From contig NZ_JYNN01000003.1 in the NCBI RefSeq assembly GCF_000934765.1, forward strand, positions 62,001 to 126,000: a stretch of 64,000 nucleotides of DNA, written 5' to 3'. Within the stretch, counting starts at the first letter, position 1, and each line of letters starts with the position of its first letter. The position numbers and the translations under genes are program-made. This DNA comes from Thiomicrospira microaerophila (lineage in GTDB: Bacteria > Pseudomonadota > Gammaproteobacteria > Thiomicrospirales > Thiomicrospiraceae). Positions 43,620-54,995 of this stretch are shown here, one piece after another. The notes beneath the pieces are model-generated. The model did no database searches. It was not told where the DNA came from and was given only the letters and a program-made list of their open reading frames with translations.

Positions 43620-45599
43620 TTACCAAAGTGCCCAGATTAATAGACCCAACAGCCCAAAAATCATCACAAAGGCATAGTGATACATATAGCCTGTTTGAGA
43701 CTCACGCATCATCTTAGCCAGACCCGATACCTTGTTAACGGTTCCGTTAACTAAACCCGTGTCAATGATACGCATATCCACCGACTTCCAGAAGAAGTGG
43801 CCTAGGCGCTTAGACCCGTTTACAAAGACGATTTCATTTAAGCGATCAAAACCATAGGCATGTTGCAACACATAATTACCACGCGTACATTTACTATTAA
43901 TCCATGCTGGAATATCAGGACGCTTCATGTAGAAGAACCATGCCAAGGCTACACCTGCAAAGGCTAACCAGACTGGAAGGGACATAAAACCATGCAAAAT
44001 AAAACCAACCACGCCATCATAGTACTTATCATAAACACTCGCCAAGACATCTTGGGCAGGAAGTACATAAATCGCATCGGCAAAGTAGCTTCCTGAAAGA
44101 ATCGGCTGAATCATAAACAAGCCTAACAGAACGGAGGGTATAGCAAGCAAAATCAACGGCACCGTGACTACTTTTGGTGACTCATGAATTTTATGCGACT
44201 TCACATAATCACTTTCATTACCATGGAACACCAAGAAGAACATGCGGAAGCTGTAGAAAGCCGTCACAAACACACCCATCAATAAGAGTGCATAAGCAAA
44301 ACTGGAACCGGCTATTTCACTTTCCCCTACCGCTAGCAGTATAGAATCTTTTGAGAAGAATCCAGCGAAGCCTGGGAAGCCTATCAATGCCAGCGAACCC
44401 AACAACATCGCCCAATAGGTAATCGGCATATGCTTCTTCAAGCCACCCATTTGACGAATATCTTGAATATGGTGCATTGCAATAATCACTGAGCCAGCCG
44501 CCAAGAACAATAACGCTTTAAAGAAAGCATGCGTTAATACGTGGAACATACTGGCCGCATAGGCCGATGCACCTAGTGCAGCGGTCATGTAACCCAACTG
44601 AGAGAGTGTTGAATAGGCTACAACCCGTTTAATATCATTCTGAATAATACCCAGCAAGCCCATCATGAATGCGGTGAGCGCACCCACAACAAGGATGAAT
44701 TGAAGTGCCGCCTCAGACATTTCATAGGCTGGCGACAAACGTGCAACCATGAAGATACCGGCGGTTACCATGGTTGCCGCGTGAATTAATGCTGAAATCG
44801 GTGTCGGGCCTTCCATAGACTCAGGAAGCCACACATGCAGTGGCATCTGTGCCGACTTACCCATCGCACCAATAAATAGCAAGATCACCATAACCGTAAT
44901 CACAGACCATTCAACACCTGGAATGAAGGTCATCATGGTATGTTCATGCTCTGACAGTTTATCAAAGAATTCTTGATAATCCATGGTGCCAAAATAAACA
45001 AACACCATCGCAATACCCAAGATGAAACCAAAGTCACCGACACGGTTAACTAGGAACGCTTTGAGGTTAGCAACCACGGCTGATTCACGCTTCATATAGA
45101 AACCAATCAACAAATAAGATACTAAGCCTACCGCTTCCCAACCGAAGAATAACTGTAAGAAGTTATTTGCCATCACCAACGATAACATGGAGAAGGTAAA
45201 CAGAGATAAATAACTAAAGAAACGCTGATAATAAGGATTGTCATGATCATAGTCTTCATCATGATCCATGTAACCAATGGTATAAATATGCACCATCAAG
45301 GATACAAAGGTGACAACTAGCATCATGGTAGCGGATAAACTATCTATCAGAAACCCTATTTCAAAACGAATTCCATCACTGACCATCCAAGTGTAGAGTG
45401 CCGCATTATAAGTCTCTGCGCCATTAAATATATAATGATAGAACACATAGATAGACAGAACTGTGGACACAGCCACACTACCAATAGTAACGCTGTGAGC
45501 GCCCTTACGACCAATTTGACGGCCAAATAGACCCGCGGCGATAGCGCCAAATAAAGGGGCTAACATAATAATGGTTAAAATTAAGTGCAAATTACTCAT
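43620..45599 (-). CDS. nuoL: NuoL, NADH-quinone oxidoreductase subunit L
   Basis: A 659-residue distal antiporter-like subunit. LQLFFGWEAVGLVSYLLIGFY carries the conserved glutamate, GAMGKSAQMPLHVWLPESMEGPTPISALIHAATMV the pore lysine region, and the C-terminal lateral-helix extension is present. Role: proton pump at the tip of the membrane arm. It follows nuoK by six bases. Confidence 0.96.
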   Translation of the reverse strand: MSNLHLILTIIMLAPLFGAIAAGLFGRQIGRKGAHSVTIGSVAVSTVLSIYVFYHYIFNGAETYNAALYTWMVSDGIRFEIGFLIDSLSATMMLVVTFVSLMVHIYTIGYMDHDEDYDHDNPYYQRFFSYLSLFTFSMLSLVMANNFLQLFFGWEAVGLVSYLLIGFYMKRESAVVANLKAFLVNRVGDFGFILGIAMVFVYFGTMDYQEFFDKLSEHEHTMMTFIPGVEWSVITVMVILLFIGAMGKSAQMPLHVWLPESMEGPTPISALIHAATMVTAGIFMVARLSPAYEMSEAALQFILVVGALTAFMMGLLGIIQNDIKRVVAYSTLSQLGYMTAALGASAYAASMFHVLTHAFFKALLFLAAGSVIIAMHHIQDIRQMGGLKKHMPITYWAMLLGSLALIGFPGFAGFFSKDSILLAVGESEIAGSSFAYALLLMGVFVTAFYSFRMFFLVFHGNESDYVKSHKIHESPKVVTVPLILLAIPSVLLGLFMIQPILSGSYFADAIYVLPAQDVLASVYDKYYDGVVGFILHGFMSLPVWLAFAGVALAWFFYMKRPDIPAWINSKCTRGNYVLQHAYGFDRLNEIVFVNGSKRLGHFFWKSVDMRIIDTGLVNGTVNKVSGLAKMMRESQTGYMYHYAFVMIFGLLGLLIWALW

Positions 45600-45605
45600 T
45601 CGTCT

Positions 45606-45911
45606 CTACCCCTTCAATGAACCAAGATCATCAACATTGATGCTCTTACGATTTCGGAATACAAGAACAATAATGGCTAAGCCAATTGCTGCTTCGGCCG
45701 CTGCAACAGTCAATATAAAGAAAACAAATATTTGACCCGAAATATCATTCAAAAAGTAAGAGAAAGCCACTAGATTGGTATTCACTGCTAACAACATCAA
45801 CTCTATCGACATCAACAGAATAATCACATTTTTCCTGTTTAGAAAAATGCCCGCCATACTCAGAGTGAAGAGTATCGCACTAAAAATTAAATAATCTGAC
45901 AGTGCTACCAT
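45606..45911 (-). CDS. nuoK: NuoK, NADH-quinone oxidoreductase subunit K
   Basis: A 101-residue, three-helix subunit. The two membrane glutamates important for proton transfer are seen in [12 protein letters not shown] and [15 protein letters not shown]. Its ATG overlaps the nuoJ stop by one base. Confidence 0.95.
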   Translation of the reverse strand: MVALSDYLIFSAILFTLSMAGIFLNRKNVIILLMSIELMLLAVNTNLVAFSYFLNDISGQIFVFFILTVAAAEAAIGLAIIVLVFRNRKSINVDDLGSLKG

Positions 45912-46552
45912 TACTCATCCTCCTCTTTTTTATTTTCTACAGGCTTTTCTTTTACAGGCTGCATTTTGATCATTTCAAAACGATCACGCGCTTGTGTTTT
46001 AACCTGCTTATCAATATTTTGATACTTCACTTCATGAGGTGGGCGACGACGAATAGTCAATGCAATCGCTGCAACAATACCGACAAGTAAAAGCACCGCC
46101 GCAAGAATAAAGGCATAAACATGTACGGTATAAAGTGCTAAACCGATCATGGTAGTATTGCTATGGTTGGCATCAAATCTAACAGGCTCACCGGTTACAT
46201 CCATCCCAAAGTTATTCGGGCCCAACACCATATACATCAAAGCAAAAATACCCAATGCAGCCAATACACCTATGGGCAAGTAACGTATAAACCCTTCCTT
46301 CAGTTTGACAAGATTAATATCTAGCATCATCACAACAAACAAAAAGAGCACCATTACCGCACCGGCATAAACAAGTATCAAAACGATACCTAAAAATTCG
46401 GCCTGCGCTGTAATCCAAACACCTGCTGTCGCAATAAAAGCCAAAACAAGCCAAAGTGCCGCTTTGACAGGGTTATTAACTGAAATCATCATCAACGACG
46501 ATATAACTGCAATCGCGGCTAATATATAAAAAATAAGTTGTTCAAAAGTCAT
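45911..46552 (-). CDS. nuoJ: NuoJ, NADH-quinone oxidoreductase subunit J
   Basis: A 213-residue subunit with five helices; [25 protein letters not shown] contains the conserved Tyr/pi-bulge helix of NuoJ. The C-terminus is long, charged and rich in lysine and glutamate ([11 protein letters not shown]), without a known role. It lies 22 bp after nuoI. Confidence 0.95.
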   Translation of the reverse strand: MTFEQLIFYILAAIAVISSLMMISVNNPVKAALWLVLAFIATAGVWITAQAEFLGIVLILVYAGAVMVLFLFVVMMLDINLVKLKEGFIRYLPIGVLAALGIFALMYMVLGPNNFGMDVTGEPVRFDANHSNTTMIGLALYTVHVYAFILAAVLLLVGIVAAIALTIRRRPPHEVKYQNIDKQVKTQARDRFEMIKMQPVKEKPVENKKEEDE

Positions 46553-46574
46553 AAAACTCGATTCCTAGGTAAGA

Positions 46575-47066
46575 TTAGCGATATTTAGCATCAGCCGCAC
46601 GATCAGCCGCAATCTGCGCTTCATGCTTATCACCAAAGGCCAATAATTTATCCTTGGTCATAATGTTTTCACCGCGCTGATGAAACTCATATTCAAACAC
46701 ACGCGTTTCTACCACCGCATCAACTGGACAGGCTTCTTCACAAAAGCCACAATATATACATTTAAACATATCGATGTCGTAACGCGTTGTACGACGTGAG
46801 CCATCTTCGCGCTCCTCCGCCTCAATGGTAATGGCATTGGCTGGACACACGGCTTCGCACAACTTACATGCAATGCAGCGCTCCTCACCATTGGCATATC
46901 TACGTAATGCGTGATGACCACGAAACCGGGGGGACAAGGGCGTCTTTTCCTCAGGGTAACGCACAGTAATTTTCTTTTTAAAGAAATATTTACCGGTAAC
47001 AGCTAAACCCTTGAAGAGTTCAATAAGACCAAAGGTCTTTACTTGATGTTTAATAAATCCAATCAT
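46575..47066 (-). CDS. nuoI: NuoI, NADH-quinone oxidoreductase subunit I
   Basis: A 163-residue ferredoxin-like subunit with two 4Fe-4S motifs: [12 protein letters not shown] and [12 protein letters not shown] (clusters N6a and N6b). It passes electrons from NuoG towards NuoB in the peripheral arm. The amphipathic N-terminal segment would sit on the membrane. Confidence 0.96.
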   Translation of the reverse strand: MIGFIKHQVKTFGLIELFKGLAVTGKYFFKKKITVRYPEEKTPLSPRFRGHHALRRYANGEERCIACKLCEAVCPANAITIEAEEREDGSRRTTRYDIDMFKCIYCGFCEEACPVDAVVETRVFEYEFHQRGENIMTKDKLLAFGDKHEAQIAADRAADAKYR

Positions 47067-47078
47067 GTCAACCTCTTA

Positions 47079-48140
47079 TCAATTAAACCAAGGGCCAATG
47101 CTAAAGTAGTGCATCACACCGACAACAAACACCCAAACAATCGTTAAGGGGATAAGGACCTTCCAACCCAAGCGCATTAACTGATCGTAACGATAACGCG
47201 GGAAAGTTGCTCTAAACCAAAGGAACAAGAACAATAAGAAAGCGACCTTCAAAAATAACCAGATAAACCCAGGAATCCAAGCGGTTAAGGGGTCTAAGAC
47301 AGGAATGTTCTCAAATGGTGAATACCACCCGCCTAGAAACATAATAGCCGTCATAAAGGAGATAAGAACCATCATCGCATACTCAGCCAGCATAAACACA
47401 CCAAAGCCCATCGAAGAGTACTCTACATGGAAACCTGCGACAATCTCAGCTTCACCCTCAACAACGTCGAAGGGGGTTCTATTCGTTTCTGCTAGACCTG
47501 AAATAAAGTAAACAGCGAGCATCGGTAATAAAGGGATCCAATACCAATTCCAAAAGCCACCCTGCTGACCATGTACAATTTCAGTCAGATTCATACTGCC
47601 GGCCACCATTAAAACAGTCACCAATGCAAAGCCCATTGCTATTTCATACGACACTTTTTGCGCCGAAGCCCGTAACGCGCCGAGAAAAGCATATTTAGAG
47701 TTGGAGGCCCAACCAGCAATAATAACGCCGTAGACCACTATGGAAGAGACAGCAAGTACATACATAACACCGACATTAATGTCAGAAACCACCGCACCTT
47801 CACCAAAGGGAATAACAGCCCAGGCTGCAACAACAGGCGCAAGCGCCAAAACAGGCGCGATGATAAATAGGTATAAGTTAGATTGCTGCGGACGAACAAA
47901 CTCTTTCATAATGAGCTTAAGCGCATCTGCAAAAGGTTGCAAAATACCATTAGGACCTACTCGATTGGGCCCCATTCGCACTTGCATAAAACCGATGACT
48001 TTACGTTCTGCAAGTGTCAGAAAGGCAACCGCAATCATAATCGGCAATACGACAATCACAACCTGCAACACTAACGTCATTAAAATAGCCAACCAATCCC
48101 ATAAGAAAATGCTTAGCCAACCTTGTAAAGCATTAAACAT
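47079..48140 (-). CDS. nuoH: NuoH, NADH-quinone oxidoreductase subunit H
   Basis: A 353-residue membrane subunit with about eight helices. The quinone-channel motifs are present: [24 protein letters not shown] and [32 protein letters not shown] (with its conserved acidic residues). It joins the peripheral and membrane arms and forms part of the quinone chamber. Confidence 0.96.
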   Translation of the reverse strand: MFNALQGWLSIFLWDWLAILMTLVLQVVIVVLPIMIAVAFLTLAERKVIGFMQVRMGPNRVGPNGILQPFADALKLIMKEFVRPQQSNLYLFIIAPVLALAPVVAAWAVIPFGEGAVVSDINVGVMYVLAVSSIVVYGVIIAGWASNSKYAFLGALRASAQKVSYEIAMGFALVTVLMVAGSMNLTEIVHGQQGGFWNWYWIPLLPMLAVYFISGLAETNRTPFDVVEGEAEIVAGFHVEYSSMGFGVFMLAEYAMMVLISFMTAIMFLGGWYSPFENIPVLDPLTAWIPGFIWLFLKVAFLLFLFLWFRATFPRYRYDQLMRLGWKVLIPLTIVWVFVVGVMHYFSIGPWFN

Positions 48141-48152
48141 ACTGATTTCCTT

Positions 48153-50252
48153 TTAATTTAATGGATTGGTTAATTGTGCATCAGGTGTCGCTTGCAATGC
48201 AGGTGAACGCCTAACCATTCCATCTACACTGTAGCAAGGCACTAAACTTGATGGTGTTGGTGTGATGACAGATAAATCAAGATTACATTGATAGTCTGGC
48301 TGTTTAATACTCAAGTTTAATGCTTTTATTTCGGCTAGCACCTCTGCCGTATTGGTGTAATCAAAGCCTTCAAGATCAAACATATTACCCAATACACGTA
48401 ACACTTTCCAAGCAGGTTTTGCCTCACCCTTCGCGCTTGCAAACAATTTAAAGCTCTGCCAATCTTGTTGTATATTCACCAATGTACCCGCATTCTCTGC
48501 AAAGATGGCGATCGGCAACATAATATCCGCATAGTTTTGCTGAGATACTGAATCAAATGCTGTTAAGTTGATCACTAACTCAGCTTGCTGCATCGCGCGC
48601 AACGCTTGATCAGCCAACAAGCAATCAAATTCTGGCTCGATACCGACATTAATAAATACCTTTTTCCCATTTGCTAACCAATTTGTCAGATCAGCAGAAT
48701 TTGACGCTAAAATCAAGTTCGCGCCTACCGTATTAGAAAATGCAGGAAGATCGCTAAAGCTTGAACCCGTTGTTTGAGCAAGTTGCGAAGCTAACTGTAG
48801 AATTTTGCTATAATGCACATCTGCTTGCGCTATCAAACCTAACATTAACGCAGATTTCTTACCCTTTATTAAAGAATTGGCGATAGCCGTATGTGTGGCG
48901 TTGAAAGTTACCGCGGCCAACTCAACCTGGTTGTCTTGATCTACCAGTTCATTTGCGGCTTTTAATATTGAAGCCAACTCTGAAACCAAGGACAGGGTAT
49001 CAACCTGATGTTCAATACCCAGGTTATAATCAAGACCGCTCGGATTAACTACATTAACTTCACAACCATTTAATTGTGCTTTGCGTAATCGATTGTTAAG
49101 CAGTGGCAGGTCTTTGCGCAAATGCCCGCCGATCACTAGGACTGAATCCAGCGCTTCCACATCCGCTAGACGCATAGCAAGGGTTTGATTTATGCCATAT
49201 TGATCAGCCGAAAAATCCTGTTGACGCAAACGATGCTCGATGTTGTTTATGCCTAAGGCATTGGCAAGCTTTTTAACAAGATAGACTTCTTCAAGTGTTG
49301 AATTAGGCGACAATAAAATAGCAATTTGCTCAGGATTAGCCAAGTAAGGCTTGAGCTTTTCTACCGTAACTTGGAGTGCAAGCGACCAATCCATCGAACT
49401 CCAATGGCCTTCCGCTTTTACTTTAGGCTGCGTCAGACGGTCTGCTGAATGAAGTGCTTCACAGGAAAAGCGATCGCGGTCTGCAATCCATGTTTCATTA
49501 ATAGCTTCATTTTCACGCGGCACAACCCGCATCACCTCACCATTGCGCGTATGTACAAAAATATTTGAACCAATACTGTCATGCGGTGCTACCGTTGGAT
49601 GGGCTTTTAACTCCCAAGAACGGGCTTTGTAACGGAAAGGCTTATTCGTTAAAGCACCAACAGGACACAAATCTATCATGTTACCCGACAACTCAGAGTC
49701 AATCGACTTTTCGATATAGGTACCAATTTCCATCCATTCGCTTCGACCTGTCGCACCGAGCTCTTTCAAACCAGCAATTTCCTGACCAAAACGCACGCAA
49801 CGCGTACAGTGAATACAACGGGTCATGTCAGTTTGAATCAAGGATCCGACGTTACGATCACCGACGATACGCTTCGCTTCAGAATACTGCGACACATCAT
49901 CACCGTAATCCATTGCAACATCTTGCAACTCACACTCACCGCCTTGATCACATATAGGGCAGTCTAAGGGATGGTTGATTAGTAAAAACTCCATCACCGC
50001 TTTTTGCGCCGCAATCGCTTTGGGCGAACGGGTATTGACCTTCATCCCATCTGTAACCGGTGTCGCACAGGCAGGCACTGCCTTCCATGCACCTTCAACA
50101 TCAACTAAACACATACGACAATTAGCCGCAATGGATAGTTTTTTGTGATAACAAAAGCGGGGAATAGATATAGAGGCGCTATCGGCAACATCAATTAACA
50201 TATCACCTTCACGCGCTTCTACAACTTGACCATTAATCTCGACTTTAACCAT
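48153..50252 (-). CDS. nuoG: NuoG, NADH-quinone oxidoreductase subunit G
   Basis: A 699-residue subunit. It has an N-terminal 2Fe-2S domain (CYHKKLSIAANCRMCLVD), the His-ligated motif region (HPLDCPICDQGGECELQD), a 4Fe-4S motif (CIHCTRCVRF) and a molybdopterin-oxidoreductase-like domain that no longer binds molybdenum. It is shorter than E. coli NuoG (about 908) and similar to the shorter form of many proteobacteria. The C-terminal 350 residues are poorly conserved. Confidence 0.95.
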   Translation of the reverse strand: MVKVEINGQVVEAREGDMLIDVADSASISIPRFCYHKKLSIAANCRMCLVDVEGAWKAVPACATPVTDGMKVNTRSPKAIAAQKAVMEFLLINHPLDCPICDQGGECELQDVAMDYGDDVSQYSEAKRIVGDRNVGSLIQTDMTRCIHCTRCVRFGQEIAGLKELGATGRSEWMEIGTYIEKSIDSELSGNMIDLCPVGALTNKPFRYKARSWELKAHPTVAPHDSIGSNIFVHTRNGEVMRVVPRENEAINETWIADRDRFSCEALHSADRLTQPKVKAEGHWSSMDWSLALQVTVEKLKPYLANPEQIAILLSPNSTLEEVYLVKKLANALGINNIEHRLRQQDFSADQYGINQTLAMRLADVEALDSVLVIGGHLRKDLPLLNNRLRKAQLNGCEVNVVNPSGLDYNLGIEHQVDTLSLVSELASILKAANELVDQDNQVELAAVTFNATHTAIANSLIKGKKSALMLGLIAQADVHYSKILQLASQLAQTTGSSFSDLPAFSNTVGANLILASNSADLTNWLANGKKVFINVGIEPEFDCLLADQALRAMQQAELVINLTAFDSVSQQNYADIMLPIAIFAENAGTLVNIQQDWQSFKLFASAKGEAKPAWKVLRVLGNMFDLEGFDYTNTAEVLAEIKALNLSIKQPDYQCNLDLSVITPTPSSLVPCYSVDGMVRRSPALQATPDAQLTNPLN

Positions 50253-50285
50253 AATTAATTAACCTAATATTCATCGCTTATTCAT

Positions 50286-51566
50286 TTAAGCGCGGTCGAA
50301 AATACTGCATCCGTGATCAATATAATGACGGAATTCATGTTCAAAATGTTGCAAGAAGCTTGCTACCGGGATCGCCGCTGCATCTCCTAATCCACAAATA
50401 ACGCGTCCTGTAATTTTGCCGGACACATCTTTAAGTGTTTCAATATCTTCTGGTCGTCCTTTACCTTGGCGGATGCGCTTAACAACACGATACATCCACC
50501 CTGTGCCTTCACGACAAGGGGTACATTGACCACAAGACTCATCATAATAAAACCAAGTTAAGCGCTCAAGCGACTTAACCATATCCGTTTGGTCGTCCAT
50601 CACAATCACTGAACCGGCACCTAAAAAAGAACCCGCTTTCGCAATCGAATCGTAATCCATGTTCATCGCCAGTGCTTTATCAGCCGGCAAAACCGCCGTT
50701 GAAGATCCCCCAGGAATGACAGCTTTTAATTCACGCCCTTTCCATACACCACCGGCTAAAGATAGTAAATCCTTGAAGGGTGTACCCATCGGAATTTCAT
50801 AGTTAGCGGGTTTTTCTAAATGACCTGACATAGAAAACAATTTAGTACCGCCAGCACCAGGCACGCCTAGCTTAGCAAACCAGTCGCCACCCTTAGCCAA
50901 AATCATCGGGATAGACGCCAAGGTTTCAGTATTGTTAATGGTGGTTGGCTTGCCATAAAGCCCGTAACTAGCAGGAAAAGGGGGCTTAAATCTTGGCTGG
51001 CCCTTTTTACCTTCTATTGACTCTAATAGCGCCGTTTCCTCACCACAAATGTAAGCACCTGCACCTTGATGCGTATTTAAATCAAAGTCCCAACCAGAAC
51101 CCAAGATATTATTCCCTAACATGCCGGCTTCACGTGCCTGCATAATCGCGCGGGTGAAACGATCATAGGGTTCCCAGAATTCACCACGAATATAGTTATA
51201 ACCGACACTTGCACCAATAACATAACCTGCAATCGCCATACCCTCAATCAACTGGTGTGGGTTGTAGCGCATAATGTCACGATCTTTACAGGTACCTGGC
51301 TCACTCTCGTCTGAATTACAAACAATGTATTTTTGACCGGGCGAATGACGGTTCATGAAACTCCACTTCAAACCCGTTGGGAATCCAGCACCACCTCGCC
51401 CCCTTAAGTTTGAAACTTTAACCTCATCAATGATTTCTTGTGGGGTTAACTCACCTGAAAGCACTTGCTTCCATACTTGGTACCCCCCTTGAGAGATATA
51501 AGTATCAATATCCCAAGACTTGTCTAAATGATTATTACGGTAACAACATAAGTTTAATTCAACCAT
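50286..51566 (-). CDS. nuoF: NuoF, NADH-quinone oxidoreductase subunit F
   Basis: A 426-residue flavoprotein subunit. GRGGAGFPTGLKWSF is the NADH/FMN-binding glycine-rich loop, CGEETALLESIEGKKGQPR is conserved, and the 4Fe-4S motif ESCGQCTPCREGTGW is intact. It receives hydride from NADH. Four bases separate it from nuoE. Confidence 0.96.
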   Translation of the reverse strand: MVELNLCCYRNNHLDKSWDIDTYISQGGYQVWKQVLSGELTPQEIIDEVKVSNLRGRGGAGFPTGLKWSFMNRHSPGQKYIVCNSDESEPGTCKDRDIMRYNPHQLIEGMAIAGYVIGASVGYNYIRGEFWEPYDRFTRAIMQAREAGMLGNNILGSGWDFDLNTHQGAGAYICGEETALLESIEGKKGQPRFKPPFPASYGLYGKPTTINNTETLASIPMILAKGGDWFAKLGVPGAGGTKLFSMSGHLEKPANYEIPMGTPFKDLLSLAGGVWKGRELKAVIPGGSSTAVLPADKALAMNMDYDSIAKAGSFLGAGSVIVMDDQTDMVKSLERLTWFYYDESCGQCTPCREGTGWMYRVVKRIRQGKGRPEDIETLKDVSGKITGRVICGLGDAAAIPVASFLQHFEHEFRHYIDHGCSIFDRA

Positions 51567-51570
51567 CTGA

Positions 51571-52068
51571 TCACTCCAAGCTGTCTAGGATTTCATCTAA
51601 GCGTTGCTCAGTGAGGTTTTCATAAAAAGTTTTATCAATTTGCATCATAGGGGCATTCACACAGGCACCTAAGCACTCTACCTTTTTAATTGAAAATTTA
51701 CCGTCTTCTGTTACTTGACCCACATCCACATCGAGTTTCGTTTTGAGATAATCCAATAATTCATCACTGCCACGCAACATACAAGAGATATTCGTACACA
51801 AACAAATTTTGTGGCGTCCAACAGGCTGGTGTTCAAAATTGGAGTAAAAGGTAGCTACTTCATACACGGAAATAGGTGTCATTTCAAGATATTGAGCCAC
51901 CTGATCCATGATCTCTTTTGTTAAATGTCCACCATTTACTTCTTGAACAATTCGTAGCGAAGGAATAACAGCGGACTGCTTCTGATCTACAGGATAACGT
52001 GCTAACCAGCGGTCTATTCGCTTTTTAACATCACCTTGTATAATATTTAACGTATCTACCGAACTCAT
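51571..52068 (-). CDS. nuoE: NuoE, NADH-quinone oxidoreductase subunit E
   Basis: A 165-residue thioredoxin-like 2Fe-2S protein. The four cysteine ligands lie in [10 protein letters not shown] (the first being the C before TN) and [11 protein letters not shown] (C and C). It forms the N1a cluster next to NuoF. Its ATG overlaps the nuoD stop by four bases. Confidence 0.96.
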   Translation of the reverse strand: MSSVDTLNIIQGDVKKRIDRWLARYPVDQKQSAVIPSLRIVQEVNGGHLTKEIMDQVAQYLEMTPISVYEVATFYSNFEHQPVGRHKICLCTNISCMLRGSDELLDYLKTKLDVDVGQVTEDGKFSIKKVECLGACVNAPMMQIDKTFYENLTEQRLDEILDSLE

Positions 52069-53318
52069 CGATCTATCTCCCCAAACACGATATCTTGAGT
52101 ACCAATAATGGTTACCACATCCGCAATCATGTGGCCCTTGGCCATTTCATCTAAAGCAGCTAGATGTGGAAAACCCGGTGCACGCACTTTTAAACGGTAA
52201 GGCTTGTTCGCACCGTCTGAAACCATATAAATACCAAACTCACCTTTTGGGTGCTCAACAGCACTATAAGCTTCGCCTGCTGGCAATATAAAGCCTTCGG
52301 TAAACAACTTAAAATGATGAATCAATGCTTCCATATTGGTTTTTGCATCTTCACGCGACGGCGGCGTCACCTTGTGATCTGCGGCGATAACAGGGCCTGG
52401 ATTATTTTTTAGCCACTCCACACATTGTTTAATGATTTTATTAGATTCACGCATCTCTGCGACACGAACAAGGTAGCGATCATAACTATCCCCTGTTTTA
52501 CCGACGGGAATATCAAAATCCAGCTTATCATAAACTTCATAAGGCTGTTTTTTTCGCAAATCCCAAGCAATACCCGAGCCACGTAACATAGGCCCAGTAA
52601 AGCCAAGTTGTAATGCGCGCTCAGGTGATACAATCGCAATATCAACCGTTCGCTGCTTCCATATACGATTATCTGTCAAGAGCGTTTCATATTCATCCAC
52701 ATAACCTGGAAAACGTTGGGTAAATGCTTCAATAAAATCAAGCAAAGAGCCTTCACGCGTTTCATTAAGTTTATCTAGGTCACGACCTTGGTGCCACTTT
52801 GATGATTGATATTTCGCCATCGTATCAGGTAAGTCACGATAAACTCCGCCTGGACGATAGTAAGTCGCATGCATACGCGCACCAGATACAGCTTCGTAGC
52901 AATCCATTAAATCTTCGCGTTCACGGAAGGCATAAAGAAATACTGTCATCGCCCCAATATCTAGTGCATGGGCACCTAACCACATTAAATGATTGAGTAT
53001 CCGAGTAATTTCATCAAACATAACTCGAATATACTGCGCCCGCTCCGGCACTTCGAGACCTAGCATTTTCTCAATAGCCATGACATAGGCATGCTCATTG
53101 GACATCATAGACACATAATCAAGCCTATCCATATAGCCAATAGATTGATTATAGGGTTTATACTCCGCCAGTTTTTCAGTACCGCGATGCAACAAACCAA
53201 TATGAGGATCTGAACGTACCACCGTTTCACCATCTAGCTCGAGCACCAGTCTTAATACACCATGGGCTGAGGGATGCTGAGGGCCAAAGTTTAGGGTATA
53301 GTTACGAATTTCCGGCAT
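52065..53318 (-). CDS. nuoD: NuoD, NADH-quinone oxidoreductase subunit D
   Basis: A 417-residue 49-kDa-type subunit. [22 protein letters not shown] is the quinone-site loop and [10 protein letters not shown] and the [15 protein letters not shown] segment are also conserved. It forms the quinone pocket with NuoB. It is separate from nuoC, unlike the fused NuoCD of E. coli. The arginine that NDUFAF7-type enzymes dimethylate in mitochondria lies in the N-terminal region of the homologue. Confidence 0.96.
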   Translation of the reverse strand: MPEIRNYTLNFGPQHPSAHGVLRLVLELDGETVVRSDPHIGLLHRGTEKLAEYKPYNQSIGYMDRLDYVSMMSNEHAYVMAIEKMLGLEVPERAQYIRVMFDEITRILNHLMWLGAHALDIGAMTVFLYAFREREDLMDCYEAVSGARMHATYYRPGGVYRDLPDTMAKYQSSKWHQGRDLDKLNETREGSLLDFIEAFTQRFPGYVDEYETLLTDNRIWKQRTVDIAIVSPERALQLGFTGPMLRGSGIAWDLRKKQPYEVYDKLDFDIPVGKTGDSYDRYLVRVAEMRESNKIIKQCVEWLKNNPGPVIAADHKVTPPSREDAKTNMEALIHHFKLFTEGFILPAGEAYSAVEHPKGEFGIYMVSDGANKPYRLKVRAPGFPHLAALDEMAKGHMIADVVTIIGTQDIVFGEIDR

Positions 53319-53342
53319 AGCTATTCTTTCCTTCTCAGCAAT

Positions 53343-53996
53343 TTAATGACGAATGACACGCGGGACATTCACTCTATTTTCAATGGTTACAGGTTCATAC
53401 ACCACGCGACCTTTTTCAGAGTCATAGCGCATCTCAACATGCCCGGTTAAGGGAAAGTCCTTTCGCAATGGATGACCGACAAACCCATAATCTGTAAGGA
53501 TGCGACGCAAATCTGGATGCCCTGAAAACAAAATACCGAAAAGATCAAACGCTTCACGCTCAAACCAATTAGCACAATTCCAAACATCAACAACGGAGTC
53601 GACTATGGGCTGTTCGGTATTATCCGGATAAACTTTAATACGTATTCGATTATTATTACAAACCGAAAGTAGATGATAAGTAACACAAAAACGGCGTGGT
53701 TTTTTAAGCGTTTCATCTGACTCTATCTCATCAAAGTCAAATACACCACGACTAAAACCTGTATTACATGCTTGCGCACTTTCCCAATTAGCTATTCCAT
53801 AACTTAAATAATCAACACCACATAAATCAATAAGCATATCAAAACCTAGTTCGAATCTCAGTTGGTTAAGAATGTTTTTTGAATTAGCTGGGGACACCTC
53901 AATCGTTAACTCGTCAAACTGAATTTCAGACGATAACAAACGGCCTTTAAAATGCGTATCTACTTTATTTTTTAAATCTAATACAGACTGTTTCAT
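53343..53996 (-). CDS. nuoC: NuoC, NADH-quinone oxidoreductase subunit C
   Basis: A 217-residue 30-kDa-type subunit. YHLLSVCNNNRIRIKVY, SVVDVWNCANWFEREAFDLFGILFSGHPDLRRILTDYGFVGHPLRKDFPL is its signature block in two parts. The start is taken at the ATG at 53996 (MKQSVLDLKNK); the frame continues to 54107 but that part overlaps the nuoB gene and is not conserved. It lies 26 bp after nuoB. Confidence 0.94.
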   Translation of the reverse strand: MKQSVLDLKNKVDTHFKGRLLSSEIQFDELTIEVSPANSKNILNQLRFELGFDMLIDLCGVDYLSYGIANWESAQACNTGFSRGVFDFDEIESDETLKKPRRFCVTYHLLSVCNNNRIRIKVYPDNTEQPIVDSVVDVWNCANWFEREAFDLFGILFSGHPDLRRILTDYGFVGHPLRKDFPLTGHVEMRYDSEKGRVVYEPVTIENRVNVPRVIRH

Positions 53997-54022
53997 AAGG
54001 GCTACTCTTTGTAACACAAACA

Positions 54023-54499
54023 CTATCTTGCAATAGTATTTGTGCGTCGAATTTTGTTTTGAAGTTGGATAATACCATAAAGCAAAGCTTCGGCTGTTGG
54101 AGGGCAACCTGGCACATAGACATCCACAGGTACAATGCGGTCACAACCGCGAACCACTGAATAAGAATAATGGTAATAACCTCCACCATTAGCACAAGAA
54201 CCCATTGATATTACCCAGCGCGGCTCAGCCATTTGATCGTAAACTTTTCTCAAAGCTGGCGCCATCTTATTGACCAGCGTCCCCGCTACAATCATTACAT
54301 CTGATTGCCGAGGACTTGGACGAAAAATAATACCGAAGCGATCAAGGTCATAGCGCGAAGCCCCTGCATGCATCATCTCAACAGCACAACAGGCTAACCC
54401 AAAGGTCATTGGCCAGAGTGAGCCTGTACGCGCCCAGTTAATGAGTTTATCTGCCGAAGTGGTAACAACCCCCTCTTTTAATACGCCTTCTATTCCCAT
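54023..54499 (-). CDS. nuoB: NuoB, NADH-quinone oxidoreductase subunit B
   Basis: A 158-residue subunit that carries cluster N2. The cysteine ligands are in [25 protein letters not shown] and VYVPGCPPT. The ATG at 54499 ([10 protein letters not shown]) overlaps the nuoA stop and has AGGAG seven bases ahead; a start at 54520 is possible but inferior. Confidence 0.96.
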   Translation of the reverse strand: MGIEGVLKEGVVTTSADKLINWARTGSLWPMTFGLACCAVEMMHAGASRYDLDRFGIIFRPSPRQSDVMIVAGTLVNKMAPALRKVYDQMAEPRWVISMGSCANGGGYYHYSYSVVRGCDRIVPVDVYVPGCPPTAEALLYGIIQLQNKIRRTNTIAR

Positions 54500-54846
54500 T
54501 CTAGCGCTCCTTTTCTCCACTCATAGATAAATCCAACAACCAACAAGGAAAGGAAAACAGCCATTGACAACAAACCAAACAACCCTATTTCATCCAGAAC
54601 AATGGCCCATGGAAATAGAAATGCAATTTCAAGGTCAAATATAATAAAAAGAATGGCCACCAAGTAAAAGCGGACATCAAACTTCATCCGTGAGTCTTCA
54701 AAAGGTTCAAAGCCACATTCATAAGGCGAGTTTTTCTCAGCATCAGGCTTATTGGGGGCTAGAACGAAACTCATCAGCAATGGCCCAACGCCAAATAACA
54801 CACCAAGAACAACAAAAACAAGAATAGGTAAATAGTTTTCTAGCAT
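54490..54846 (-). CDS. nuoA: NuoA, NADH-quinone oxidoreductase subunit A
   Basis: A 118-residue, three-helix subunit. [33 protein letters not shown] is the conserved loop and helix that lines the quinone channel. It is the first gene of the nuo operon, 58 bp after the tRNA-Leu gene, so transcription may come from the secG/tRNA unit or from a promoter in the short gap. Confidence 0.96.
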   Translation of the reverse strand: MLENYLPILVFVVLGVLFGVGPLLMSFVLAPNKPDAEKNSPYECGFEPFEDSRMKFDVRFYLVAILFIIFDLEIAFLFPWAIVLDEIGLFGLLSMAVFLSLLVVGFIYEWRKGALEWE

Positions 54847-54903
54847 AGGTTTTTTCCACCTTTTCTAGGATTAAAAACCCGGCAGAAGCCAGGCTTAAAA
54901 AAA

Positions 54904-54988
54904 TGGTGCCGATGGCCGGACTCGAACCGGCACAGCTTGCGCCACTACCCCCTCAAGATAGCGTGTCTACCAATTTCACCACATCGGC
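54904..54988 (-). tRNA. tRNA-Leu (GAG)
   Basis: An 85-nt class II tRNA with acceptor GCCGATG, anticodon loop CTTGAGG (anticodon GAG), a long variable arm (TAGTGGCGCAAGCTGT) and encoded CCA. It lies between secG and nuoA, the same position as tRNA-Leu next to secG in E. coli. Confidence 0.96.
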
Positions 54989-54995
54989 TTTTAAA

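Noticed and set aside
54108-54195. Extended nuoC or extra small gene overlapping nuoB
   Set aside because: These codons overlap conserved nuoB coding sequence in another frame; the conserved NuoC start is at 53996.
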